A stretch of DNA of 60,028 bases from Saccharothrix sp. (lineage in GTDB: Bacteria; Actinomycetota; Actinomycetes; Mycobacteriales; Pseudonocardiaceae): NCBI RefSeq assembly GCF_031180885.1, contig NZ_JAPSLK010000051.1:1-60028 (forward strand), read 5' to 3'. Position 1 is the stretch's first letter; every line of letters begins with the position of its first letter. Below are positions 48,847-57,301 of the stretch, in pieces. Under the pieces are notes generated by a model. That model ran no database searches. It was given only the letters and a program-made list of their open reading frames with translations, and was not told the origin of the DNA. Both the position numbers and the translations under genes were made by a program.

Positions 48847-49083
48847 CTCGCGTTCCAAAGGTCACTCGCGCCGCGCAGCGGCTGCTTTTTCGGCGGGCTA
48901 TCAGCCACAGGAAGGGCCTCGGGGGCCTGCCGCGCGGCGAGCGCCGCTTGTAGCTTTTGATCTTGAGAGCGCGCCAGCGCGTCCTTCTTACAAGCGCGGA
49001 GCGCGTTCAAGAGAGCGAAGCGCGTTCCTCCCAAGCAGCGCGAAGCGCGTCGCGTCAGCCCCCCGAAGCGAAGCGCGGGCCTA
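48841..49083 (-). repeat. ~240-bp interspersed repeat, copy 2
   Basis: Matches 26562-26767 across the core, with one 9-bp insertion (CGGGGGCCT) after GAAGGGCCT. Hairpin units GCGCGGAGCGCG and GCGCGAAGCGCG follow. The left edge overlaps the DUF4352 stop and the right edge overlaps the MFS stop, so it fills the whole convergent gap. Confidence 0.9.
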
Positions 49084-50280
49084 AACGGACACAACAGGCT
49101 CCCGAGGCACGCCGGCGTCCCCCCTGGTCAACACCAGCCCCACCACCAGCGCCGACACGCTGGCCCCCGCGATCACCACGATCATCGGCACCACGCTCGC
49201 CGACCCACCCGCCCCCACCAGCGGCGCCATCGACCCGGCCACCACGAACCGCGTCACCCCCAGCACCGCCGACGCGCTCCCCGCCGACTCCGCGTACCGC
49301 GCCATCGCCAGCGTCGCCGCGTTCGGCGTCAGCACGCCCACGCTGGTCGTCACCAGGAACATCGGCACCAGGAACGCCACCAGCCCACCGCCGAACACCC
49401 CGGTCGCCACCAGCCCCAAGCCGCCGACCGCACCCATGCCCAGCCCCAGCCACAGCAGCGCCTTGGGCACGACCCGACCGGTGAGCGCCGTGTTCAGCAG
49501 CCCGGCGATGAAGATCGCCACGCTGTTCGCCCCGAACACCACGCTGAACTGCTGCGGCGACAGCCCGAACACGCCCTGGAGCGCGAACGACGCCCCCGCC
49601 ACGTACCCGAACAGCGCCCCCAAGGACAGCGCCGACGACAACGCGTACCCCAGGAACGCCCGGTCGGTCAGCAGGGCGCCGAAGACCCGGGCCGTCGCCC
49701 ACCAGGCGGTCGGTCGACGCCGGTCCGGCGGCAGGGTCTCCGGCAGCGCGATCGCCAGCACCGCGAACAGCACCACCGCGATCAGCGCCAGCGCCACGAA
49801 CGTCCCGCGCCACGTCGTGAACCGCAGCAACTGCCCGCCCAGCACCGGGGCGAGCACCGGCCCCAGGCCGTTGGTCAGCAGCAGCAGCGACATGAACCGG
49901 GCCATCGCCAAGCCCTCGAACCGGTCCCGCGCGATCGCCAGCGCCACCACGAAACCCGACGCCACGCTGAACCCCTGCACCAGCCGCAACGCCGCCAGCG
50001 CACCCGCCGACGGCGCGACCGCGCACACCAGCGACACCACCGCGTACAGGGCGACGCCGAACAGCAGCGGCCGGCGGCGGCCCAACGAGTCGGACAGCGT
50101 GCCGATCACCAACTGGCCGATCGACATCCCCACGATGAACGTGGTCAGCGACAACTGGACCTGCGACGGCCCCGCCCCGAACTCCTCGGCCACCGCCGGG
50201 AACGCGGGCAGGTAGGTGTCGATGGACAACGGGCCCAGCAGGCACAACGCGCCCAGCAGCACGAGCAGTCTCGTCCTCAT
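49081..50280 (-). CDS. Bcr/CflA-family multidrug efflux MFS transporter
   Basis: 399 aa, twelve helices. N-terminal signature LGALCLLGPLSIDTYLPAFPAVA; GTLSDSLGRRRPLLFGV loop 2-3; ALRLVQGFSVASGFVVALAIARD. Drug:H+ antiport is the family function; substrate unknown. ATG at 50280 begins the first helix. Confidence 0.93.
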   Translation of the reverse strand: MRTRLLVLLGALCLLGPLSIDTYLPAFPAVAEEFGAGPSQVQLSLTTFIVGMSIGQLVIGTLSDSLGRRRPLLFGVALYAVVSLVCAVAPSAGALAALRLVQGFSVASGFVVALAIARDRFEGLAMARFMSLLLLTNGLGPVLAPVLGGQLLRFTTWRGTFVALALIAVVLFAVLAIALPETLPPDRRRPTAWWATARVFGALLTDRAFLGYALSSALSLGALFGYVAGASFALQGVFGLSPQQFSVVFGANSVAIFIAGLLNTALTGRVVPKALLWLGLGMGAVGGLGLVATGVFGGGLVAFLVPMFLVTTSVGVLTPNAATLAMARYAESAGSASAVLGVTRFVVAGSMAPLVGAGGSASVVPMIVVIAGASVSALVVGLVLTRGDAGVPREPVVSV

Positions 50281-50348
50281 GGATCCCCCCGGTTCCAGTC
50301 GGAGCTACGCGGAAGTGGAGGGTCCCCGCGGCGCCGAGATCCGGTGGG

Positions 50349-50603
50349 TCACCCGTTCCGGCGAAGCAACCTGCCGAAGAACGACCGTTTCGGGGGTTCC
50401 TCCGGCTGCTCGCCCGCCTGCCGGAAACCCCCCTGCCCCGACTCCCGAACAGGATCGACCGGCGCCGGTTCGGCGCCGAACCCCGCCGGGGGCAGGTCGC
50501 CGCCGATCACCGCCGGCGCGACCGTGAACCCGTCCGGGTCCTCCGGGCGCGCGAACCCCTGCGGCGGTGTGAGATCCGCATCGCCGTACTGCGTGGACAC
50601 CAC
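50349..50603 (-). CDS. Small hydrophilic protein of unknown function
   Basis: 84 aa, Pro/Gly/Asp-rich, with a basic end PKRSFFGRLLRRNG that could touch membrane or nucleic acid. No family is recognised. GTG start at 50603. Codon bias is consistent with coding, but support is limited. Confidence 0.5.
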   Translation of the reverse strand: MVSTQYGDADLTPPQGFARPEDPDGFTVAPAVIGGDLPPAGFGAEPAPVDPVRESGQGGFRQAGEQPEEPPKRSFFGRLLRRNG

Positions 50604-50686
50604 ACGTACCTCCCCCTGATCACCGTGCCGTTGATCCGAACGTTACGCGAACGCGACCTTCGGGGGGAGGCGGTGATCGGGGGAGG

Positions 50687-51616
50687 TCAGCCCTCCGCGC
50701 GCAGCAAGTCCAGCGCCCCGGCCAGGTCCGCCGGGTACTCGCTGGTGAACTCGACCCACTGGCCGTCCGCCGGGTGGTGGAACCCAAGCGTCCGGGCGTG
50801 CAGCCACTGCCGGGTCACGCCCAGCCGCTTGGCCAGCACCGGGTCCGCGCCGTAGGTCAGGTCGCCGACGCACGGGTGGCGCAGCGCCGAGAAGTGCACG
50901 CGGATCTGGTGGGTGCGCCCGGTCTCCAGGTGCACGTCCAGCAGCGACGCCGCCCGGAACGCCTCGGCCACCTCGTAGTGGGTGATGCTGGGCTTGCCGT
51001 TGGCCATCACGGCGAACTTGTAGTCGTGCTTGGGGTGCCGGTCGATCGGCGCGTCGATGGTGCCCCGGATCGGGTCCGGGTGGCCCTGCACCAGCGCGTG
51101 GTACAGCTTCTCGACGGTCCGCTCCTTGAACGCCTGCTTGAGCACCGAGTACGCGTGCTCGCTCTTGGCGACGACCATCACGCCGGTGGTGCCGACGTCG
51201 AGCCGGTGCACCACGCCCTGCCGCTCGGCCGCGCCGGACGTGGCGATGCGCACACCCGCCGCCGCCAACCCGCCGACCACGGTGGGCCCGGTCCAGCCGG
51301 GGCTGGGGTGCACGGCCACGCCGACCGGCTTGTCGACCACGATCACGTCGTCGTCCTCGTGCAGGACGATCAGGCCCTCCACCGGCACGGCCTGCACCTG
51401 CACCGGCCGCTCCGGCTCGGGCAGGGTGACCTCCAGCCACGCGCCCGCGACCAGCCGGTCGGACTTGCCCGCCGGACGCCCGTCCAGCACGACGTCCCCG
51501 GACTCGGTGAGCGCCGCGACGGCGGTCCGGGACAGGCCCAGCAGCTTGGCCAGGCCCGCGTCGACGCGCATCCCGTCCAGGCCGTCGGGCACCGGCAGCG
51601 TGCGGTAGCCGCTCAT
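50687..51616 (-). CDS. RluA/RluD-family rRNA pseudouridine synthase
   Basis: 309 aa. N-terminal S4 domain (MRVDAGLAKLLGLSRTAVAALTESGDVVLDG in outline) and synthase domain with catalytic Asp in GVVHRLDVGTTGVMVVAK; YHALVQGHPDP; LETGRTHQIRVHFSALRHPCVGD in outline. RluD modifies 23S rRNA helix 69; precise target inferred. ATG overlaps lspA by 4 bp. Confidence 0.95.
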   Translation of the reverse strand: MSGYRTLPVPDGLDGMRVDAGLAKLLGLSRTAVAALTESGDVVLDGRPAGKSDRLVAGAWLEVTLPEPERPVQVQAVPVEGLIVLHEDDDVIVVDKPVGVAVHPSPGWTGPTVVGGLAAAGVRIATSGAAERQGVVHRLDVGTTGVMVVAKSEHAYSVLKQAFKERTVEKLYHALVQGHPDPIRGTIDAPIDRHPKHDYKFAVMANGKPSITHYEVAEAFRAASLLDVHLETGRTHQIRVHFSALRHPCVGDLTYGADPVLAKRLGVTRQWLHARTLGFHHPADGQWVEFTSEYPADLAGALDLLRAEG

Positions 51617-52203
51617 GCCTTCTTCTCCACGCGGGTCCCGTCGTAGTCGCGCTGAAGGATCGCCATCAGCACGATCACGGCGCCACCCGCGCAGATGGCG
51701 GAGTCGGCGACGTTGAACACCGGGAAGAACGCCCCGTAGGGCTCGACCACGGAGATGAAGTCCACGACGTGCCCGCGCAGCGGCCCCGGCCCCCGGAAGA
51801 TCCGGTCGGCGAGGTTGCCCACCGCGCCGCCCAGCACCAGGCCCAGGCCGATGGCCCAGCCGACGGACCGCAGCTTGCGCGCGATCCACAGGATGAACCC
51901 GACCACGCCGCACGCGATCAGCGCGAGGATCACGGTGTAGCCCTCGGCCATGCCGAACGCGGCGCCGGAGTTGCGCAGGAACGACAGGTAGACCAGGCCG
52001 CCGAGCAGCTCGACCGGGGCCTGCCCTTCGAGCTGCCGCACGGCGATGACCTTCGTCACCAGGTCCAGCGCGAAGACGACCGGGGCGATGGCGGCCAGCA
52101 GCCACACCCGCTTCTTGGGCAGCGGCTTGTCTGCCTCAGCCACCTCCGAAGGCTCGGCGGGCTCGGCGTTGGACTCGGTGCTCACCGGGCCATTGTCCAG
52201 CAT
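51613..52203 (-). CDS. lspA: Lipoprotein signal peptidase
   Basis: 196 aa, four membrane helices; cleaves signal peptides after Lgt lipidation. Catalytic aspartates in GGAVGNLADRIFRG and VFNVADSAICAGG; NSGAAFGM also conserved. An N-terminal acidic stretch of about 30 residues is extra. Coupled to the pseudouridine synthase, the usual actinobacterial order. Confidence 0.96.
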   Translation of the reverse strand: MLDNGPVSTESNAEPAEPSEVAEADKPLPKKRVWLLAAIAPVVFALDLVTKVIAVRQLEGQAPVELLGGLVYLSFLRNSGAAFGMAEGYTVILALIACGVVGFILWIARKLRSVGWAIGLGLVLGGAVGNLADRIFRGPGPLRGHVVDFISVVEPYGAFFPVFNVADSAICAGGAVIVLMAILQRDYDGTRVEKKA

Positions 52204-52207
52204 GGCC

Positions 52208-53524
52208 TCAGCGCAGGAACGGCGGGAGCGGGCGCTGGTCGTCCACCGGGGTCCAGCGGCCGTCCACGACCTCGTACTCCCAGCGCGGCCCCTCGGTCAC
52301 CAGCGACCGCAGCGCCGCCACCAGCCGGTCCACGTGCTCGACCGTGGTGCCCAGGCCCAGCGAGGCCCGCAGCGCCCGCTGCCCGTCGGTCAACCGGTGC
52401 ACGGCGACGTGTGCGCAGAACGCCCCGTCCCGCACGCCGATCCCGTGCTCGGCGGACAGCGCGGCGGCCAGGAAACCGGCGTCCTGCCCGCGCACCACGA
52501 AGCTCACCACGTCGACCCGGTCGTGCCCGGCCCCGAACAGCGCCAGCTCGCACGCCCCGGGCACGGTCTTGAGGCCCGCCCGCAGCCGGCCCAGCAGCTC
52601 CCGCTCGTGCGCCACGGTCTGCTCCCAGTGCCGGCCCAGCACGTCGCAGGCCACCGCGAGGGCGTGCACGCCGACCACGTTGGGCGACCCGGCCTCGTGC
52701 CGCTCGGGCACCGCCGACCAGGCCACGCCCAGCCGGTCGCCGTGGTCGCTGACCCGGGCCGTCGCACCGCCGCCGACCAGGTACGGCTCGGCCGCCTGCA
52801 ACCAGTCCGCGCGCCCGACCAGCACGCCCGCGCCGAAGGGCGCGTAGATCTTGTGCCCGGACAGCACGGCGTAGTCCACGTCGAGCGCCTTGAGGTCCAC
52901 CGGCCGGTGCGGGGCGAGCTGGGCGGCGTCCAGGGCGATGCGGGCGCCGTGCCGCCGGGCGACCGCCGCCAGCTCGGCCACCGGCCAGACCTCGCCGGTC
53001 ACGTTGGACGCGCCGGTCACCACGACCAGCCGCGGCCCGACCGGGGCCGCCCGCAACGCCCGGTCCAGCTCCAGCACCGCCTCACCCGCGCTCGAAGGCG
53101 TCCGCAGCCGCCGCACGTGCGGGCCGCGCCACGGCAGCAGGGCCGCGTGGTGCTCGGTGTCGAACAGGACCACGGCGGTCTTCCGCGGCAGGCTGCGGGC
53201 CAGCAGGTTCAGCGCGTCGGTGGTGTTGCGGGTGAACACGACGGTGTCGCCGGTGCGGGCCCCGAGGAACCGGCGCACCGAGTCCCGGGCCTGCTCGTAG
53301 ACCCGCGTGGACACCTGGGAGGCGAAGCCCGCGCCCCGGTGCACGCTCGCGTACCAGGGCAGCAGCTCGTCCACCGCGTCGCGGACCTGCTCCAGACAGG
53401 GCGCGCTGGCCGCGTGGTCGAGGTTGGCGTACTCGACGCGCTCACCGGTCACCAGCGGCACGCGCAGGGAAGCGCCGACGACGCGGGGCAGAGCGGCGAT
53501 GGATCCGGGGACTGCGACAGTCAC
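52208..53524 (-). CDS. Class V aminotransferase under SAM-IV riboswitch
   Basis: 438 aa PLP enzyme of the cysteine desulfurase-like group. ANLDHAASAPCLEQVRDAV at start; HRGAGFASQ; FTRNTTDALNLLARSL; DAAQLAPHRPVDLK; PLP lysine in AVLSGHKIYAPFGAGVLVG; C-terminal EAGSPNVVGVHAL. A Trp/Pro tail ends it. Riboswitch control implies a role in sulfur amino-acid or SAM metabolism; the reaction is unknown. GTG follows GGAGGG. Confidence 0.9.
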   Translation of the reverse strand: MTVAVPGSIAALPRVVGASLRVPLVTGERVEYANLDHAASAPCLEQVRDAVDELLPWYASVHRGAGFASQVSTRVYEQARDSVRRFLGARTGDTVVFTRNTTDALNLLARSLPRKTAVVLFDTEHHAALLPWRGPHVRRLRTPSSAGEAVLELDRALRAAPVGPRLVVVTGASNVTGEVWPVAELAAVARRHGARIALDAAQLAPHRPVDLKALDVDYAVLSGHKIYAPFGAGVLVGRADWLQAAEPYLVGGGATARVSDHGDRLGVAWSAVPERHEAGSPNVVGVHALAVACDVLGRHWEQTVAHERELLGRLRAGLKTVPGACELALFGAGHDRVDVVSFVVRGQDAGFLAAALSAEHGIGVRDGAFCAHVAVHRLTDGQRALRASLGLGTTVEHVDRLVAALRSLVTEGPRWEYEVVDGRWTPVDDQRPLPPFLR

Positions 53525-53570
53525 GACACCCTCCGGCGGGGTCCAGGCGGACTCCGCTGACGAGAGTGGA

Positions 53571-53685
53571 GGCCCGCGCTTGCCCGACGCCCTCCGCGCC
53601 AGGCCAGGTCCTCATCGGGGGCACCCCACCGCGGTAGGAGGGTTGCCGGCCAGCTAGCCCGAGCTTCGCGCTGGCACTCATGACC
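53571..53685 (-). ncRNA. SAM-IV riboswitch
   Basis: The minus-strand leader begins GGTCATGAGTGCCAGCG and contains GGCCGGCAACCCTCC, ACCGCGGTGGGGTGCCCC and the late GGCAAGCGCGGGCC, matching in order the SAM-IV consensus of actinobacteria. A TAACGT -10 box lies at 53700-53695, so transcription starts just before the aptamer. The aminotransferase start is 46 nt downstream of its 3' edge. Confidence 0.92.
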
Positions 53686-53735
53686 TTGGGCCCGACGTTA
53701 ACCCACCGCCGACCACGAGTCGAGAGGCGTTCACA

Positions 53736-55217
53736 TCATGGGAGACCGGTGTCGCCCTTCCACCGCGCGTACCGGCCCGCCCGGTCGACAGCGCGGATGC
53801 GCTGCTCAGTGGCGGTGCGGGCGCTCTCGGTGCAGACCACGAGGAGCTGGTCGTACTCCTGGAGCCGGGTCGTGGGCTGCGGCGTGAACCCTTCGTCACC
53901 GCGCACCACCAGGCTCACCGCCGCGCCCGGCGGCAGCCGCAGCTCGCTCAGGTAGACGCCGTGCAGCTTGGAGCCGCGCTGGATGCGCACCTGGAGCAGC
54001 TCCGCGCCCAGCTCGTCCAGCGCGGACGAGTCGACCTGGACCTCCCGGGCCTCCCCGGACTTCTCCAGCTTCAGCCAGCGGGCGAGCCACGGCAGGGTGC
54101 TGCCCTGCACCACGGTCAGCACCACGACCAGCACGAACACCGCGTCCACCAGGTCCTGCGCGCCGGGCACGTTCTGGATCAACGGGATCAGCGCGAACAC
54201 GATCGGCACCGCGCCGCGCAGCCCCGACCACGAGATGAACACCTGCTCGCGCCACGGCACCCGGAACGGCAGGGCCGCGCACAGCACCGACAGCGGCCGG
54301 GCCAGCAGCACCACCACCCCGCCCGCCACCAGCGCGGGGACCAGCGCCTCCAGCAGCCGGCCGGGCGAGGCGTACAGGCCGAGCAGGACGAACAGCCCGA
54401 TCTGGGCGACCCAGCCCAGGCCCTCGGCGAACGACAGGGTGTCCGCGCGGTGCGGCAGGCGGGCGTTGCCCAGCACCAGCGCGGCGGTGTACACGGCGAG
54501 GAACCCGGACGCGTGCGCGAGGTCGCCCGCCGTGTAGGCGAGCAGGCACACCGCGACCGTGGCCAGCGGGTACAGGCCGGTCGCGGGCAGCGCCGCGCGA
54601 CGCAGGCCCTCCGCGCCCAGCCCGCCCAGCACGACGCCGATCGCCGCACCCGCCGCCAGCTCGTAGAGCATGAGCAGCGGGGCGGTCCACGTGATCGGGT
54701 CCGGTGAGGCGAGCAGGACGACCGCGATGTAGACGGGGGCGTCGTTGATGCCCGACTCCAGCTCCAACGCGCCGGTCAGCCGCTTGCCCACGCCGACCCC
54801 GCGCAGCACGCTGAACACCGCCGCCGCGTCGGTCGACGACAGCACCGCGCCCCACAGCAGGGCGGTGCGCCAGTCCAGGCCGAGCAGTTCGTGCAGCGCC
54901 AGGCCGGTGATCCCGATGCTGACCCCGACGGACACTGTGGACAGTGCGATCCCCAGGCCCAGCGCGGGTTTCACCGCGGTCCACCGGGTGGTCAGGCCGC
55001 CTTCGGTGAGGATCAGCACGAGCGCGGCCGTGCCCAGCGAACGGGTGAGGTCGGCGTCCTCGAACTGGATGCCGAGCACCGCCTCGCCCAGCAGCACGCC
55101 GATGCCGAGGTAGAGCAGGAGCGAGGGCAGACCGAGCCGGATCGACACCCGCACCGCGATGACGGAGAGCAGCAGGACCGCGGCGCCGATGCCGAGGAAG
55201 GCCGTCACACCACCCAC
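53736..55217 (-). CDS. K+/H+ antiporter, CPA family with RCK_C domain
   Basis: 493 aa. About twelve helices with LGLPSLLLYLGIGVLLGE, LILTEGGLTTRW, WGAVLSSTDAAAVFSVLRG (ion-site region), GINDAPVYIAV and SWSGLRGAVPIVFALIP; a cytosolic TrkA-C/RCK_C domain from about residue 405 (LLQVRIQRGSKLHGVYLSEL, FTPQPTTRLQEYDQLLVV). Similar to NhaP2/CvrA. GTG at 55217 follows GGAGG. Confidence 0.92.
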   Translation of the reverse strand: MGGVTAFLGIGAAVLLLSVIAVRVSIRLGLPSLLLYLGIGVLLGEAVLGIQFEDADLTRSLGTAALVLILTEGGLTTRWTAVKPALGLGIALSTVSVGVSIGITGLALHELLGLDWRTALLWGAVLSSTDAAAVFSVLRGVGVGKRLTGALELESGINDAPVYIAVVLLASPDPITWTAPLLMLYELAAGAAIGVVLGGLGAEGLRRAALPATGLYPLATVAVCLLAYTAGDLAHASGFLAVYTAALVLGNARLPHRADTLSFAEGLGWVAQIGLFVLLGLYASPGRLLEALVPALVAGGVVVLLARPLSVLCAALPFRVPWREQVFISWSGLRGAVPIVFALIPLIQNVPGAQDLVDAVFVLVVVLTVVQGSTLPWLARWLKLEKSGEAREVQVDSSALDELGAELLQVRIQRGSKLHGVYLSELRLPPGAAVSLVVRGDEGFTPQPTTRLQEYDQLLVVCTESARTATEQRIRAVDRAGRYARWKGDTGLP

Positions 55218-55397
55218 TCGACCTCCATGTTGTTCACCCGGTGGGGGCATTCTCCCCCGGCGACACCGATCTGGACTAATCGGGCGGGCGCACAGCGTCA
55301 CCAGCCGAACGCAGGTATCGCGACGCATGCGGGTGCGTGCATGTTGATGAGCGGGTCCGCCGCCCCGGTGCACACCCCCATCCCTGCGGGAGAAACC

Positions 55398-56333
55398 GTG
55401 AAAGCACTCCTCACCGCGCTGGTCACCGCCGGCGCGCTGGTCGGATCCGGTGTCGCGGACGCCCAGCCCGTCCGCCTCGCCGCGGCCCCGGACATCCCGG
55501 TGTCCGCCGTGCGGGCCGACCTCGACCAACTGCAGTCCATCGCCTCGGCCAACGGCGGCAACCGGGCGCACGGCCGTCCCGGCTACCTGGCGTCCGTCAA
55601 CTGGGTGAAGTCCAAGTTGGACGCGGCCGGCTTCACCACCCGGGTCCAGTCGTTCAGCCGCAACGGCGCGACCGGCTACAACCTGATCGCCGACTGGCCC
55701 GGCGGCGACCCCAACGACGTGCTCATGGTCGGCGGGCACCTCGACAGCGTGTCGGCCGGTCCGGGGATCAACGACAACGGCACCGGCTCGGCGTCGATCC
55801 TGGAGGTCGCGCTGGCGGTGCGCAGCAGCGGGTTCCAGCCGCGCCGGCACCTGCGGTTCGCCTGGTGGGGCGCCGAGGAGCTGGGCCTGGTCGGGTCGAC
55901 GCACTACGTGAACTCACTGTCCACAACGGACCGTGCGCGGATCAAGACGTACCTGAACTTCGACATGACGGGGTCGCCGAACCCGGGGTACTTCGTCTAC
56001 AGCGCGTCCGGGCAGCCGTCCGGGTCGCTGCGGGTGCAGCAGGTGTTGCAGCAGTACTTCAGCTCGATCGGGGTGCAGTCGGAGCTGACGTCGGTGGGCG
56101 GCCGGTCCGACCACGCGGCGTTCGCGCGGGCGGGCATCCCGGTGGGCGGCACGTTCACCGGCGCCGAGGGGATCAAGACGTCGGCGCAGGCGCAGAAGTG
56201 GGGCGGCCAGGCAGGCGTCGCGTACGACCGCTGCTACCACCGGTCGTGCGACACGACGTCCAACGTCAACGCCACCGCGCTGGACCGCAACGCCGACGCG
56301 ATCGCCTCGGCGCTCTGGACCCTAGCCACCTGA
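55398..56333 (+). CDS. Secreted M28-family aminopeptidase
   Basis: 311 aa. Signal peptide KALLTALVTAGALVGSGVADAQP. Di-zinc ligands: H in MVGGHLDSV, D in INDNGTGSASILE, catalytic EE in WWGAEELGLVG, D in YLNFDMTGSPN, H in GGRSDHAAFARAGIP. Resembles the Streptomyces griseus aminopeptidase. A conserved Cys pair (DRCYHRSCDT) is near the C-terminus. GTG at 55398 after GGGAGAAACC. Confidence 0.95.
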   Translation: MKALLTALVTAGALVGSGVADAQPVRLAAAPDIPVSAVRADLDQLQSIASANGGNRAHGRPGYLASVNWVKSKLDAAGFTTRVQSFSRNGATGYNLIADWPGGDPNDVLMVGGHLDSVSAGPGINDNGTGSASILEVALAVRSSGFQPRRHLRFAWWGAEELGLVGSTHYVNSLSTTDRARIKTYLNFDMTGSPNPGYFVYSASGQPSGSLRVQQVLQQYFSSIGVQSELTSVGGRSDHAAFARAGIPVGGTFTGAEGIKTSAQAQKWGGQAGVAYDRCYHRSCDTTSNVNATALDRNADAIASALWTLAT

Positions 56334-56366
56334 CCCTGCGTTGCTTTCGGCGTTTTCGGCACGGCC

Positions 56367-56412
56367 GCGGCCTCCGGCCCCCGGTTCCATCGTCGCACGG
56401 GGGACCGACAGG
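56367..56412 (-). repeat. 45-bp interspersed repeat, copy B
   Basis: Same orientation as copy A. It lies 8 nt after the DUF167 stop, in the convergent gap with the M28 gene. Minus-strand fold: CCCCCG-loop-CGGGGG. The base changes relative to copy A keep the stem. Confidence 0.88.
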
Positions 56413-56420
56413 GCCAGGCG

Positions 56421-56702
56421 TCAGAGGTCGAGGAGGCGTTCGAGGACATCCCGGGCGTCGGCCGGGGCGGGGTCGAGTTCGACGACCTTGTCCCGGCCAC
56501 GCTCACCCTGCACGAGCCGGACGTCCTGGCGGCGCACCCCGAACGCGGCGGCCACGGCGCGCCGGACCGCCTCGTTCGCCTTGCCCTCGACGGCCGGCGC
56601 GGCGACGGCGACCACCAGTGCCCGCTCGCCCCACCGACCACCCACGGCGTCGCGCTTCGCGCCCGGCTTGACCCGGATCCCGAACCGAAACGCCTCAGCC
56701 AC
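56421..56702 (-). CDS. DUF167 family protein
   Basis: 93 aa YggU/DUF167 fold. FRFGIRVKPGAKRDAVGG at start, then APAVEGKANEAVRRAVAAAFGV and VVELDPAPAD. Widely conserved, function unknown. GTG at 56702 overlaps the TetR gene by 8 bp. Confidence 0.93.
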   Translation of the reverse strand: MAEAFRFGIRVKPGAKRDAVGGRWGERALVVAVAAPAVEGKANEAVRRAVAAAFGVRRQDVRLVQGERGRDKVVELDPAPADARDVLERLLDL

Positions 56703-57246
56703 GCCCGACCACCACCGCGATGGTGTCCTCCAGCAGGGCCCGACCGCCGGTGACCACCTGCGGCGTGGCGATCAGCAGCTGGGCCTGGCCCAGGTAGACC
56801 GAGTACGCGAGGACGGCCCGGTGGTGCGCGGTGTCGGCGGCAAAGCCCAAGGCGGCGAAGAGTTCTTCCAGGTAGGCGATCCGGCGCTCGGTGACCCGGG
56901 CCAGCACCGGCGCCACCGCCGGGTCGTCCTTGGCGGCGAGCATGGCCAGTTCGATCGCGCTGGACTCCGGGTCCTCCAGCACGTACCGGAACAGGGTCCG
57001 CAGCTTGTCCAGCGGGGTCTCCCGGGCCTCGACCAGGTCGATCACGGCCTCGGTGTGCTCGCGCTCCCACCGCTCCAGGGTGGCCTTGAGCAGCGCCTCC
57101 CGGTTCGGGAAGTGCCAGTACGCGCTGCCCTTCGTAGCCCCGATCCGCGCCGCCAGCGGTTCCACGGCCACCGCCGACACGCCGCCCTCCGCCAGCGCTT
57201 TGAGGGCCACCTCGGTCCAGTCGTCCTTGGTCCGGCGCTTCTTCAC
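56695..57246 (-). CDS. TetR-family regulator
   Basis: 183 aa from GTG at 57246 (VKKRRTKDDW), which lies 8 nt after a TAGCGT -10 box; an ATG at 57279 would start inside the operator. HTH: DDWTEVALKALAEGGVSAVAVEPLAARIGATKGSAYWHFPNREALL in outline. Divergent from the SRPBCC-like gene with strong inverted repeats between, so repression of both is likely. Confidence 0.9.
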   Translation of the reverse strand: MKKRRTKDDWTEVALKALAEGGVSAVAVEPLAARIGATKGSAYWHFPNREALLKATLERWEREHTEAVIDLVEARETPLDKLRTLFRYVLEDPESSAIELAMLAAKDDPAVAPVLARVTERRIAYLEELFAALGFAADTAHHRAVLAYSVYLGQAQLLIATPQVVTGGRALLEDTIAVVVGRG

Positions 57247-57260
57247 ACCGCCATACGCTA

Positions 57261-57293
57261 CCGTACGGTCCTGTTCCATACGGGACCGTACGG
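57261..57293. promoter_or_regulatory. TetR operator dyad
   Basis: CCGTACGGTCC (57261-57271) and GGACCGTACGG (57283-57293) form an 11-bp perfect inverted repeat with an 11-bp spacer. Each arm holds the palindrome CCGTACGG; related CCATACG half-sites flank (57251, 57276). Confidence 0.8.
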
Positions 57294-57301
57294 AGGTCGT
57301 G

